Shown here one piece after another: positions 36,201 to 43,793 of a stretch of DNA of 64,000 bases. A model generated the notes under the pieces. The model had not been told where the DNA came from, made no database searches, and worked only from the letters and a program-made list of their open reading frames with translations. The number at the start of each line of letters is the position of its first letter. Position 1 is the first letter of the stretch. Source of the DNA: Acidobacteriota bacterium (GTDB lineage Bacteria; Acidobacteriota; Holophagae; Acanthopleuribacterales; Acanthopleuribacteraceae); NCBI GenBank assembly GCA_020439745.1, contig JAGQSC010000025.1, forward strand, positions 62,001-126,000. The letters are read 5' to 3'. Both the position numbers and the translations under genes were made by a program.

Positions 36201-36377
36201 CAAGCGCGTGAACAGGGATTACATGCTGACTTCGCAGAAACGCCTGTCGCTGATGACCGCCAGACTTCAGATGCCATCGTAACGCCCAATCCAGCGTTAT
36301 CGGTGATGTCTGATGAAGCCAGAGTCCAGCACTTGGCGAATCGTCTTTATGCGCTTTCACGCAGGGTGGATGACTGA
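33228..36377 (+). CDS. Giant ferredoxin-domain protein inserted between rnfB and rnfC (protein Y)
   Basis: This 1049-aa protein has two complete 4Fe-4S ferredoxin sites: CSGCSRCWTSCPEGAI (about 502-517) and CTACGLCVQVCADRAI (about 618-633). The N-terminal 480 residues have no motif I know. The C-terminal part (about 900-1010) reads PFPFVRASLDQPGVIGD ... GPTVIHIFVPEPHR, which recalls the end of the TPP domain of pyruvate:ferredoxin oxidoreductase, as does part of protein X. No TPP-binding GDG motif is visible. ATG 33228 directly follows the rnfB stop (TAG ATG). It is probably a cytoplasmic electron-transfer partner of Rnf, not a usual Rnf subunit. Confidence 0.78.
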   Translation: MITQLRGLRDLIETEKQRGCSIFVDWRLNDLQKHVHRCHDPVMEAGLTALGGVRTSAITTRQPVLKPGVVSYAPFVTYVIADAGLKYPSHVLNAVPQSAKQLQLMITQLRRWAEQTLHPVVIWVDPSLLLGAFEAITVKAEKPELNVGSDTSDQRYLFGEHRPLIPNWFEVNRHYHTPSVERPWTISNPCPIDFLGREGAREGLVVIGPRAATVAGQMAGKNCQAAVITAFVVDDASTVNLPTGKNWRLIETSKHLPSIKGWLAARLGNRLIDSFERPSVSDPSSNFPKRQVWLNELKRDFPRNGVPLHERNKNSENVAVLSDNLNTSSQIEETTPQQVACFGSHFLQVWGDDEQGLMKRLVLDTALETLIDCPFRICGTGAEVILLVNGLDDPLQLPADWVEMGRARQIMLIRQDRTSGSKRTLDWESVTEFDRSNLVSPPVAATDLQVSYWGAQLQPRLGGEVHQLWRDPCSDIGIKPAGMHGFLQRWNCQQAVIDPKSCSGCSRCWTSCPEGAIHATVLETPQVLAWAFERWSLDSSMITPAKRLMPKIGQILDQSNWADPAGVCDRIMGSAKLDEDKRPLIHAFWAKVLDQVTALPRVSMHDGLQLFIDIEGTACTACGLCVQVCADRAISLETRTLTSFVRDMPETSGANIAALEEKQDWPSLACRMLAHSIGLVSGSGGITRSGSGTRLALRLLATSIEYCEQVSNLRWLEEIGHVRDQVQARIDRTLKEAVSSCDHRELLLSLRSGRDQREPLSQLVARLELSSPKGSFDMDALNTWLDYEEKLNRLIQNRENSGPTWFMVADRDLDLSEFMPINASVWVSEAEDMAAVCRGIWRGLAHRYLSEVNLVRRCKLALEEGPKAASVMEDSLEVGDLADHEKSSVPRLLLLLGENGMNQFVSDLGRGDFHGVPFVVGSLAESASRDERVDMSAMPFPFVRASLDQPGVIGDAVTRAYHRDGPTVIHIFVPEPHRLGVATDQTLILAAQAREQGLHADFAETPVADDRQTSDAIVTPNPALSVMSDEARVQHLANRLYALSRRVDD

Positions 36378-37683
36378 AATGGTTTTGATTGCGAGCGCAC
36401 CTACATTTTCACATGGCGTTCATCCTGCCGATCAAAAGGCACGATCGGCGACTGAACCCATAGGGCGCATGCCTTTTGTTCGCGAATACTCCGTTCCGTT
36501 GCGTCAACATATTGGTGCGGCATCCGAACCGATTGTGGCTGTAGGTGATATCGTGCAACGCGGGCAATTGATTGCCAAACGCGCCTCTTTTGTGTCCACC
36601 AACCAGCATGCTCCGGTGACGGGTCGCGTGAAAGCCATCGAAACGCGACCGCACCCTTCCGGTGTCTCAGTTCGCGCCATCGTCATTGAGTCCGACCCCT
36701 TCTCAAGTCAGCAAATGGGCGCTTCAGGTCCAAGATCGGACCAAGCCCTAGCTGATTCGGTATCTGATGCGGGTATTGTCGGTATGGGCGGCGCCGCATT
36801 TCCAGCCCATGTCAAATTGAGTGTTCCGGAAGGTCGAACAGTGGATACGCTGCTGATGAACGGGTGTGAGTGCGAGCCCTACCTCACCTGCGATCACCGC
36901 ATCATGTTAGAACACCCAACTGCCGTATTGGAAGGTACGGCAATGATTCAGACAGCATTGGGTGCAAAGGCATCTGTGATTGGGGTCGAGCAAAACAAGT
37001 CAGATGCGGCCGACGTGCTGCGCGCCGCGTCCAAGGGGTCAGTTTCCGTGGCGCAAGTGGCGGTCAAGTATCCACAGGGTGCCGAGAAGATGTTGATCAA
37101 AGCGGTTTTGGGCCGAGAAGTTCCCGTTGGCAAACTGCCATTAGACGTGGGTGTAGTGGTCCATAACGTGGGTACGGCGTTTGCCGTTCACGAGGCTGTA
37201 CGTTTGGGCAAACCACTGATCGAGCGGGTCGTCACGGTCAGCGGCCCTGCGGTCTCTCAGCCGAGGAATCTCTGGGTCCCCATAGGCACGCCTATCTGCG
37301 ATCTACTGGCCTTTGTTGGACTGGACCAACTCGATCAATACATCGTGATCTCAGGCGGACCCATGATGGGGCAAGCTCAGAAAAATCTCCAGGCACCCGT
37401 TGTGAAGGGGATGTCGGGTATTTTGGTCTTCCCGGCTGCGCATCAGGCAACAAAGGAGTATCCCTGCATTCGCTGTGGTCGATGCTTGGATGCCTGTCCC
37501 ATGTTTCTGAATCCTACGCGCTTGTGGCTGTTAACTCGCAATCGCGACATCGAGGCGCTGAACCAGCATCACGTGCAGGCTTGCTTTGAATGCGGCTCAT
37601 GCTCCTATGTCTGCCCCTCGCATATTCCTTTGGTTCATGCCATTCGAATGGGGAAAAAACTGGTTCGGGAGGCTCAGGTTTGA
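36370..37683 (+). CDS. rnfC: Rnf complex subunit RnfC
   Basis: The 437-aa peripheral subunit binds NADH/FMN and Fe-S clusters. The N-terminal RnfC barrel domain (about 10-110; VPLRQHIGAASEP, GDIVQRGQLIAK) is followed by the Nqo1-like domain (GMGGAAFPAHVK, LLMNGCECEPYLTCDHR). Two 4Fe-4S sites follow: CIRCGRCLDACPM (about 376) and CFECGSCSYVCPS (about 415). It carries the usual 437-440 residues. ATG 36370 overlaps the preceding stop by 8 nt; ATG 36379 lies one base after that stop and is equally possible. It docks on RnfD/G in the membrane. Confidence 0.93.
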   Translation: MTEMVLIASAPTFSHGVHPADQKARSATEPIGRMPFVREYSVPLRQHIGAASEPIVAVGDIVQRGQLIAKRASFVSTNQHAPVTGRVKAIETRPHPSGVSVRAIVIESDPFSSQQMGASGPRSDQALADSVSDAGIVGMGGAAFPAHVKLSVPEGRTVDTLLMNGCECEPYLTCDHRIMLEHPTAVLEGTAMIQTALGAKASVIGVEQNKSDAADVLRAASKGSVSVAQVAVKYPQGAEKMLIKAVLGREVPVGKLPLDVGVVVHNVGTAFAVHEAVRLGKPLIERVVTVSGPAVSQPRNLWVPIGTPICDLLAFVGLDQLDQYIVISGGPMMGQAQKNLQAPVVKGMSGILVFPAAHQATKEYPCIRCGRCLDACPMFLNPTRLWLLTRNRDIEALNQHHVQACFECGSCSYVCPSHIPLVHAIRMGKKLVREAQV

Positions 37684-38660
37684 GCAAGCTACTCCTGGTA
37701 TCGTCCCCTTTTGTCAGGGACGAACGGAACACCCCGCAGTTGATGCGAGATGTGATTGGGTCGTTGGTGCCCATTCTGATCATGAGCATGTGGGTTTTTG
37801 GTGTGATTGCTTTACTCATGGTTGCCGTTACCGGTGCGACCGCGGTCGTGACCGAGCGACTCGTAACGTCGAAACGGTCGCTTCATGATGGCAGTGCACT
37901 CCTAACCGGATTATTGCTGGGATTTGTGTTGCCGCCCGGCCTACCCCTATGGATGGGTGCTCTGGGCTCGGCATTCGCCGTGGGTTTGGGAAAGGCCGCT
38001 TTCGGCGGGTTGGGCGCCAATATCTTTAATCCTGCCTTATTAGGCCGTGCCTTTCTTCAAGCTGCATTTCCCGAAGCTATGACCACATGGGTTGCCCCTC
38101 AGATGGGGTTTTGGCAATTACCTGAACGTAGCCTTGCCTGGCCGTTGATGGGGTCGCATGTGGATGGCATTTCCGCAGCAACACCCTTGGGAGGCTTTAA
38201 ATTCCAAGGACTGACAACCGACCTATCAGAGATGGTGGTTGGAACCACAGCAGGCAGCTTGGGTGAGACCGCCACGTGGCTTTTGGTACTGTGTGGGCTG
38301 TGGTTGGCGTTGAGGAAGGCATTCGACTGGAGGCTTCCCGTATCCACGTTATTTTCAGTGGCCTTGCTATCTTGGGTACTCCATGCAACGGTCCCTGAAC
38401 GTTGTGCCGACCCGATGACCATGCTGGGTTCTGGCGGCCTTATGTTCGCCGCCGTGTTCATGGTGACGGATCCGGTAACCACTCCGGTGACTGCCAAAGG
38501 AATGTGGCTCTTTGGCTTTGGCACCGGTGTTTTGGTGGTGCTCATAAGGAGCTTTGGGGGGCTGCCAGAAGGGGTCATGTATGCCGTCTTGCTGATGAAT
38601 GCCGTCACACCTTGGATCAACCGGTTCACGCAACCCAGAGTTTTTGGCGGCCTAGCATGA
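37680..38660 (+). CDS. rnfD: Rnf complex subunit RnfD
   Basis: The 326-aa polytopic membrane subunit carries a covalently bound FMN. The attachment threonine is in DGISAATPLGG (about 168-178). Helices occupy most of the sequence, starting at about 20 (VIGSLVPILIMSMWVFGV). TTG 37680 overlaps the rnfC stop by 4 nt (TTGA) and has GGGAGG 7 nt upstream. Longer frames starting at 37590 run through rnfC. Its stop overlaps rnfG (ATGA). It forms part of the ion channel with RnfA and RnfE. Confidence 0.93.
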   Translation: MSKLLLVSSPFVRDERNTPQLMRDVIGSLVPILIMSMWVFGVIALLMVAVTGATAVVTERLVTSKRSLHDGSALLTGLLLGFVLPPGLPLWMGALGSAFAVGLGKAAFGGLGANIFNPALLGRAFLQAAFPEAMTTWVAPQMGFWQLPERSLAWPLMGSHVDGISAATPLGGFKFQGLTTDLSEMVVGTTAGSLGETATWLLVLCGLWLALRKAFDWRLPVSTLFSVALLSWVLHATVPERCADPMTMLGSGGLMFAAVFMVTDPVTTPVTAKGMWLFGFGTGVLVVLIRSFGGLPEGVMYAVLLMNAVTPWINRFTQPRVFGGLA

Positions 38661-39268
38661 GTGCCGCTGATCATCCCTGGAAACTCATTGGTGCATTGGT
38701 GGTAACCGCCGTGGGTAGTGGCTTTTTACTGGCTTTGGTATTCAATTGGACGGCACCTGCCATTGAGGCTCACCGTCAGGAAGCCATGCGCCGAGCTGTT
38801 CTCAATGTGGTTGACCAAGCCGAAACGTTTGAGGCCGTGGTTTGGGTGGAAGGCGCTTGGGAGGTGGTTCCCTTGGATTACAACGGAGGTACCCGCTTGT
38901 GTTACCGAGGTCTGGACTCGACTCAAACGGTAGTCGGCTATGCGTTTGCGGCCCAGGGACCGGGATTCATGGATACCATCAAACTGATTTATGGGTTCAA
39001 CCCGTCGTCGCGAACGGTAACGGGGATGGAAGTGCTGGATAGTCGCGAGACACCGGGACTCGGCGACAAAATTGCCAAGGACCACGCCTTCCTGCAAAGC
39101 TTCAAGAAGTTGTCTATTGATCCACGAATCATTGCCGCTGCAAAACCGAGCTCAGCCAACGAGGTGGACGCCATCAGTGGTGCCACTATTTCGTCTGAAG
39201 CGGTGGTGTCCATTGTCAATCAAGACCTTCAATGGGTGCGTGATCGATTTGAGGAACCTCATCCATGA
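38657..39268 (+). CDS. rnfG: Rnf complex subunit RnfG
   Basis: This 203-aa protein has one N-terminal membrane helix (LIGALVVTAVGSGFLLALVF) and a periplasmic FMN-binding domain. The flavin-linking threonine is in AISGATISSEAV (about 174-185). The ETPGLGDKI stretch is also typical. ATG 38657 overlaps the rnfD stop, and its own stop overlaps rnfE, both by 4 nt. It passes electrons through the covalently bound FMN in the Na+- or H+-pumping complex. Confidence 0.93.
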   Translation: MSAADHPWKLIGALVVTAVGSGFLLALVFNWTAPAIEAHRQEAMRRAVLNVVDQAETFEAVVWVEGAWEVVPLDYNGGTRLCYRGLDSTQTVVGYAFAAQGPGFMDTIKLIYGFNPSSRTVTGMEVLDSRETPGLGDKIAKDHAFLQSFKKLSIDPRIIAAAKPSSANEVDAISGATISSEAVVSIVNQDLQWVRDRFEEPHP

Positions 39269-39879
39269 CACAGCAGAAGAGCTTTCAAACAGAATTGATA
39301 AAAGGCCTTTGGCGGGAGAATCCAGTGTTTGTGGCTGTTCTTGGACTCTGTCCCGCCTTAGCTGTGACCAACTCGCTTGCTAATGGACTCGCCATGGGCT
39401 TGGCTACTCTGGCAGTATTGGTGGGATCTAGCTGTCTCGTTTCTGGTTTGCGCCATTTCATTCCCAAGCCGGTTCGTATTTCCGTATTTATTTTGATCAT
39501 TGCTACTTTTGTGACGGCTGTAGATTACGTTCTGGCTGCCACGCTGCCCGACATCCACAAAGAGTTGGGCGCATTTATTTCCCTAATTGTGGTCAACTGT
39601 TTAATTCTTGGTCGGCAGGAATCGTTTGCATCCAAAAATCCCATGTGGCTGTCCATAGCGGATGCCGCAGGGATGGGCGGCGGCTTCACACTGGCACTGG
39701 TCATGATAGGCGGTGTTCGAGAGGTTCTGGGGTCGGGCTCAATACTGGGATTTCCACTGTTTAGTGACGACTTCGTGCCTTGGGTCGTGATGGTGATGCC
39801 ACCAGGTGGCTTTTTCACAATGGGTCTGCTGCTTTTGATCATGGCCTTTGTGACTGAAAACCGGAGGCGAAAAACATGA
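39265..39879 (+). CDS. rnfE: Rnf complex subunit RnfE
   Basis: The 204-aa integral membrane protein has six helices and the family signature ENPVFVAVLGLCPALAVT near the N-terminus, with CLILGRQESFA in the middle and DAAGMGGGFTLAL later. The cysteines in LGLCPALA and VNCLILG match the conserved pair that may bind iron-sulfur at the RnfA/RnfE interface. It overlaps rnfG and rnfA by 4 nt each. RnfE pairs with RnfA. Confidence 0.94.
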   Translation: MTQQKSFQTELIKGLWRENPVFVAVLGLCPALAVTNSLANGLAMGLATLAVLVGSSCLVSGLRHFIPKPVRISVFILIIATFVTAVDYVLAATLPDIHKELGAFISLIVVNCLILGRQESFASKNPMWLSIADAAGMGGGFTLALVMIGGVREVLGSGSILGFPLFSDDFVPWVVMVMPPGGFFTMGLLLLIMAFVTENRRRKT

Positions 39880-40451
39880 GTCACTTCCTCTGGATTTTCG
39901 TTAGTGCGGCTGTAATTAACAATTTCACGTTGAGCTATTTCCTGGGCTTGTGTCCGTTTTTTGGCGTGAGTGGTCGACTTGATACGGCACTGAGGATGGG
40001 ATTTGCCAACCTATTCGTGCTCACGATTACTTCGTTTTGTGCCTGGTTCCTGAACGTGTTTGTCTTAGTTCATGCGCCCTATTTGCGTTTGATCAGTTTC
40101 ATATTCGTGATAGCAAGCTCAGTGCAATTGGTGGAAATGATTATCAAGAAGACCAGCCCAGCGCTGTTTCGTGCCTTGGGCATCTTTCTGCCGTTGATTA
40201 CCACCAACTGCGCCATTCTTGGGTTGGCTCTGTTTCAAACGAATCGCGATTATTCGCTCATGGAAGGGCTGGTTTTTGCCTGGGGCGCTGGCGTGGGTTT
40301 GACATTGGCACTGGTGATTATGGCGGGAATCAGAGTCGAAGTAAGCATGCAGGACGTACCCAAGTTGATACGCGGGGCCGCGTTGAACTTCATCATAGCG
40401 GGTATGTTATCGCTGGCGTTTATGGGTTTTGCGGGCCTCTTTTCACAATAA
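39876..40451 (+). CDS. rnfA: Rnf complex subunit RnfA
   Basis: The 191-aa integral membrane protein matches RnfA: FVSAAVINNFTLSYFLGLCPFFGVS at the N-terminus, then LITTNCAILGLALF in the middle. It has six helices and the inverted topology relative to RnfE. ATG 39876 overlaps the rnfE stop by 4 nt. It is the last gene of the cluster; the next gene is convergent 28 bp away and I see no strong terminator between them. RnfA as the last gene after rnfE, rather than first, is an arrangement seen in some anaerobes. Confidence 0.94.
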   Translation: MSHFLWIFVSAAVINNFTLSYFLGLCPFFGVSGRLDTALRMGFANLFVLTITSFCAWFLNVFVLVHAPYLRLISFIFVIASSVQLVEMIIKKTSPALFRALGIFLPLITTNCAILGLALFQTNRDYSLMEGLVFAWGAGVGLTLALVIMAGIRVEVSMQDVPKLIRGAALNFIIAGMLSLAFMGFAGLFSQ

Positions 40452-40479
40452 GCCATTAACAGTAATTCCAACCTTTAGC

Positions 40480-42171
40480 TTAGGTACCCTCAAGGGGCTG
40501 ACCAGGGGGAACCGTCTTTTTTCGAAGCTTAGCTGTGACCATCAGAGCAAGACCCAACAAAGCGAATTCGCAGAATAGGGTCAGTTCGGTTCCGCTGCGC
40601 AAATCAATGAGAATCAGTTTGGCGCCAAGGACCAGTAACACGAGCGGAGACAACCATACACATTCTCTTAGGGTGTCCCGTCGGCCAAGCAAGACGAGAG
40701 CGATGGAGGCTGCCGCACCCACGGTGATGACCACAAGGTGTCCGTGTGCCACGCTTGCCGTCATGAGTGATGCGATCACCTGAAACAGCCCAAAAACCAG
40801 CGCCACACAGATACCAGAAACCAGAAGGAGCAGCGTGAGTGAGCGAGCGGCGCGTTCGGTCCAATGCATCACGTCAGGAGGGTTGGCGATAAAGACCCCG
40901 TAGCATACGCCTGCGGCCATGGCAGGTAGAAACGCCATCCACTCTGGGCTGGGACCCATGGGCCCCTGGCTAAGGATCTTGGCGGTCCATACAATCAAGT
41001 TTGCGAAGAAAGCAGCCGCCGTCAGAGACACAGCGATATGCAGGTGAAGGTCGGCCCTTTGGTAGCTGCGTGCTAGGGCCAACAACAGGAGGCTGCAAAT
41101 GACGAGCCCCCAGGCTGCTACGTTCTGAGCGGATAAGGCGCTAAACAGCAAGGTCATCAGCCCTAAGATGCCAGCCAGGCGTCCAGCCTGAGGGTCCTCA
41201 GGTACCGAGAAACTCCAGTGGAACGAGAACGCCGAAATAAGCAATGCCATCAATGCCACCCAGGTACTGCTGATACCTATGGGTGTGAGCACAGATGCGC
41301 CTGTAATACCAATGGCGCAGATGGCGATGCCCTGGATGTAGGCAAATAGTCTGGTGGGTCTGCCACTGGCCTGAATGATCCTGAATAGAATCAGGAAAAG
41401 CGCAGGGATGGCCAGTGCAATGGCCTGCGCGATAGGAATTGAAAAGGGTTCAAATAGTCCACTCGACTCACTCTTTGGCAATCGATAGCCAACCAGCATC
41501 AGGAAATCCAGCGAAAGAGCGCAAGGCCATCGCAGCCAGCGCCAGGATTTCGAGTAGCCCATCCATGTCGTGCCAAGCGCAAGCAGGGACAGAGGCAGCA
41601 CGAACAAGGCGATCTGATGGGTGCGAAACGCCATCACCATGAGTGCTGCCATCGTACCAATGACCGTCAACCAGGCTACGGTTCGCAACGCCCGGCGGTA
41701 AGCCACAGTCAAATAGGCGGTCGTCGTCGCCGTGATGGCGCATGCTGCTAATACGGGTGTCAAGATGTGAAAGGTAAACAAGGCTTCGATGATAAGAGGA
41801 ATACTCAACAGGGCGGAAGTGGCACCGTGAAACGTGGCGCTCAGGCGTTCTTGACCTGAGCGATTGGCTAGCCACAACCAACTCAGGGCATATACGGCAC
41901 CCAAACTGAGTCCCACAACGGGTACCACCGATCCTGATTGTGTAATGAAGCGAAGCAGAAATGCTCCGGCCAATACCAACGACGTTCGACCCAAGAGTGA
42001 CGTAAAACGCATGCCAGTCTCGGTGGTAATGGTCACGGTATCAGCGGCAATGGACGCCTGAGTTGGCGGGACTTGAACATCTGTTGCCATGTCCAATCGG
42101 CGTTCGATACGGGCAAGGCGCTGTTCGATGCGAGCCAACCGAACGTCCCATGAATCCATGGATTCGACCAT
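40480..42171 (-). CDS. Polytopic membrane protein of DUF2339-like type
   Basis: The 563-aa protein starts with a short coiled coil (RLARIEQRLARIERRLD) and continues with about 17 hydrophobic helices. The stretch GRTSLVLAGAFLLRFIT near residue 60 and the LSLGAVYALSWLWLA helix resemble a family of unknown function found in acidobacteria and relatives, related in layout to DUF2339. No catalytic motif is visible. ATG 42171 is set by GGAGGT 5 nt upstream; the track start at 42237 lacks a site. It is convergent with rnfA and divergent from the cytochrome operon. Confidence 0.75.
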   Translation of the reverse strand: MVESMDSWDVRLARIEQRLARIERRLDMATDVQVPPTQASIAADTVTITTETGMRFTSLLGRTSLVLAGAFLLRFITQSGSVVPVVGLSLGAVYALSWLWLANRSGQERLSATFHGATSALLSIPLIIEALFTFHILTPVLAACAITATTTAYLTVAYRRALRTVAWLTVIGTMAALMVMAFRTHQIALFVLPLSLLALGTTWMGYSKSWRWLRWPCALSLDFLMLVGYRLPKSESSGLFEPFSIPIAQAIALAIPALFLILFRIIQASGRPTRLFAYIQGIAICAIGITGASVLTPIGISSTWVALMALLISAFSFHWSFSVPEDPQAGRLAGILGLMTLLFSALSAQNVAAWGLVICSLLLLALARSYQRADLHLHIAVSLTAAAFFANLIVWTAKILSQGPMGPSPEWMAFLPAMAAGVCYGVFIANPPDVMHWTERAARSLTLLLLVSGICVALVFGLFQVIASLMTASVAHGHLVVITVGAAASIALVLLGRRDTLRECVWLSPLVLLVLGAKLILIDLRSGTELTLFCEFALLGLALMVTAKLRKKTVPPGQPLEGT

Positions 42172-42324
42172 CGATACCTCCAGTTGGAGCGTGTCTTTAC
42201 CGTTAACTTGAGGCTGCAAATGACATAAGTCAACCAAAAAATGGAATAATTGATCCGATAAGCAGAAATTCCTTGAAAACGCTGTTCGACATGCATAAAT
42301 TTAGGGGTAAGTTGAGGTTGCGCC

Positions 42325-42873
42325 ATGCATTTATTTGGGCTTTTGGTTTTACTGGCATGCTTCATGTGGGGGACGCCCCCAGGTGACCCTCAAGCTCAGG
42401 AGGGACCTTTACCGTTTACCGTGGATCCTCGTAAGCCGGTGTTAGAGGACAATGGGTATTTCCCTTGTACGGACTGCCATGACAACGACAGCCAGAAATC
42501 GAATCCGCGAGTTCGCAAACTGGATGACGAACATGACGATTGGAAACTGAACCATGGGGATGGACGGTTCTGGTGCCTCGCGTGTCATGATAGTGAGAAC
42601 CGCGACAAACTCGTCAATCGCGCTGGTGAGCTCATTGATTTCAATGCGTCTCATGAGCTATGTGGCGATTGTCATTTTCAGCAGTTCCGCGATTTCAAGC
42701 TGGGCATCCATGGCAAGCGGCTGCACCAATATGCTGGCGACCGCAAGTTAACAGCGTGTGCAGCGTGCCACAACGTACACGATCCAAGCATCAAGCCCAA
42801 AATGGCTTGGCAACCGCCCAAGGTACGAACGGGATTACATATGAGTGAGAAAGGTGTGGCGCACCATGACTGA
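42325..42873 (+). CDS. Tetrahaem cytochrome c lipoprotein
   Basis: The 182-aa protein has four haem-binding CxxCH sites: CTDCH (about 49), CLACH (about 87), CGDCH (about 113) and CAACH (about 149). The N-terminus MHLFGLLVLLACFMWG contains a lipobox-like LLAC, so it may be lipid-anchored; otherwise it is a Sec signal. It resembles small NapC/NrfB-like multihaem cytochromes that pass electrons to a Fe-S/NrfD quinone module. It is followed with an 8-nt overlap by the Fe-S gene. Confidence 0.88.
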   Translation: MHLFGLLVLLACFMWGTPPGDPQAQEGPLPFTVDPRKPVLEDNGYFPCTDCHDNDSQKSNPRVRKLDDEHDDWKLNHGDGRFWCLACHDSENRDKLVNRAGELIDFNASHELCGDCHFQQFRDFKLGIHGKRLHQYAGDRKLTACAACHNVHDPSIKPKMAWQPPKVRTGLHMSEKGVAHHD

Positions 42874-43789
42874 GTCGAAGAACATGACCCGCCGAAGGTT
42901 ACTGCAAGTGCTTGGAATTGGTAGTGGAGCTGCTGCCACATTGACTGCTGCCAGCAGCAAGCTGGGCAATGAGGACCTGCGCATGACCATGTTGGACGCG
43001 TTGGGAGATATGTTCCAAAACCACTTCAAACGAATGGACAAGAACGAAGTTCAAGAAACCTTGGCTCGAATGGAACGCAAATACGCGGCTCAGTACCAAA
43101 AAGACATCAAAGTAAGTGCAAACGGCGCTCTGCCCAACACACGCTATGGTTATGCCTTGAACTTGTCAAAGTGCAAGGGATACCGGGCATGCGTCCAGGC
43201 TTGTGTGGCCGAAAATAACCAGAGTCGTGACTCCGAGATTCAATACATTCGTGTAGTTGAGCTGCCCCATGGAACCTACAACTTGGAACATGGCAACCAT
43301 TACTACGAGGGAGAAGTACCCAAACCCGATCACACGTATTTTCCCATCCAATGCCAGCAATGCGACAACCCGCCTTGCGTACAGGCTTGTCCTGTAGAAG
43401 CCACCTGGCAAGAACCCGATGGCATCGTGGTCATTGACTACGATTGGTGCATCGGATGTCGTTATTGCCAGGCGGCATGTCCTTATTGGGCGCGCAAATT
43501 TAATTGGAATGAACCTCAAATTCCCGTTGAGGAGATCAACCCCGAAACCCATTACCTCAGTAATCGGCCACGGCCCAAAGGGGTCATGGAAAAGTGTACG
43601 TTCTGTCTTCATCGTGTGCGGCAACAGCGAATGCCGGCTTGCCAGGAGGCTTGCCCCACCGGAGCACGGATCTTTGGCAATCTTCTGGATCCACAGAGCG
43701 AGATTCGTCAGGTGCTTGCACACAAAAATGTGTTCCGGCTCAAAGAAGACCTGAATACGGAACCCAAATTTTGGTATTTCACGGACTAA
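42866..43789 (+). CDS. Twin-arginine-exported 4Fe-4S ferredoxin subunit (HybA/NrfC-type)
   Basis: The 307-aa protein has a twin-arginine signal (MTRRRLLQVLG, then AAATLTAASS) and four cysteine-rich blocks. Block 1 CKGYRACVQACVAEN (about 93) has Tyr where the second cysteine of CxxCxxCxxxC is expected. Block 2 CQQCDNPPCVQACP, block 3 CIGCRYCQAACPYW and block 4 CTFCLHRVRQQRMPACQEACP are complete. It should therefore hold three normal 4Fe-4S clusters and one altered or 3Fe-4S cluster. ATG 42866 overlaps the cytochrome stop; GTG 42845 is an alternative. It should work on the periplasmic side with NrfD downstream. Confidence 0.9.
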   Translation: MTESKNMTRRRLLQVLGIGSGAAATLTAASSKLGNEDLRMTMLDALGDMFQNHFKRMDKNEVQETLARMERKYAAQYQKDIKVSANGALPNTRYGYALNLSKCKGYRACVQACVAENNQSRDSEIQYIRVVELPHGTYNLEHGNHYYEGEVPKPDHTYFPIQCQQCDNPPCVQACPVEATWQEPDGIVVIDYDWCIGCRYCQAACPYWARKFNWNEPQIPVEEINPETHYLSNRPRPKGVMEKCTFCLHRVRQQRMPACQEACPTGARIFGNLLDPQSEIRQVLAHKNVFRLKEDLNTEPKFWYFTD

Positions 43790-43793
43790 TCAA

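Noticed and set aside
38099-38674. 191-aa minus-strand frame over rnfD
   Set aside because: rnfD is certain on the plus strand; the frame lies entirely within it.
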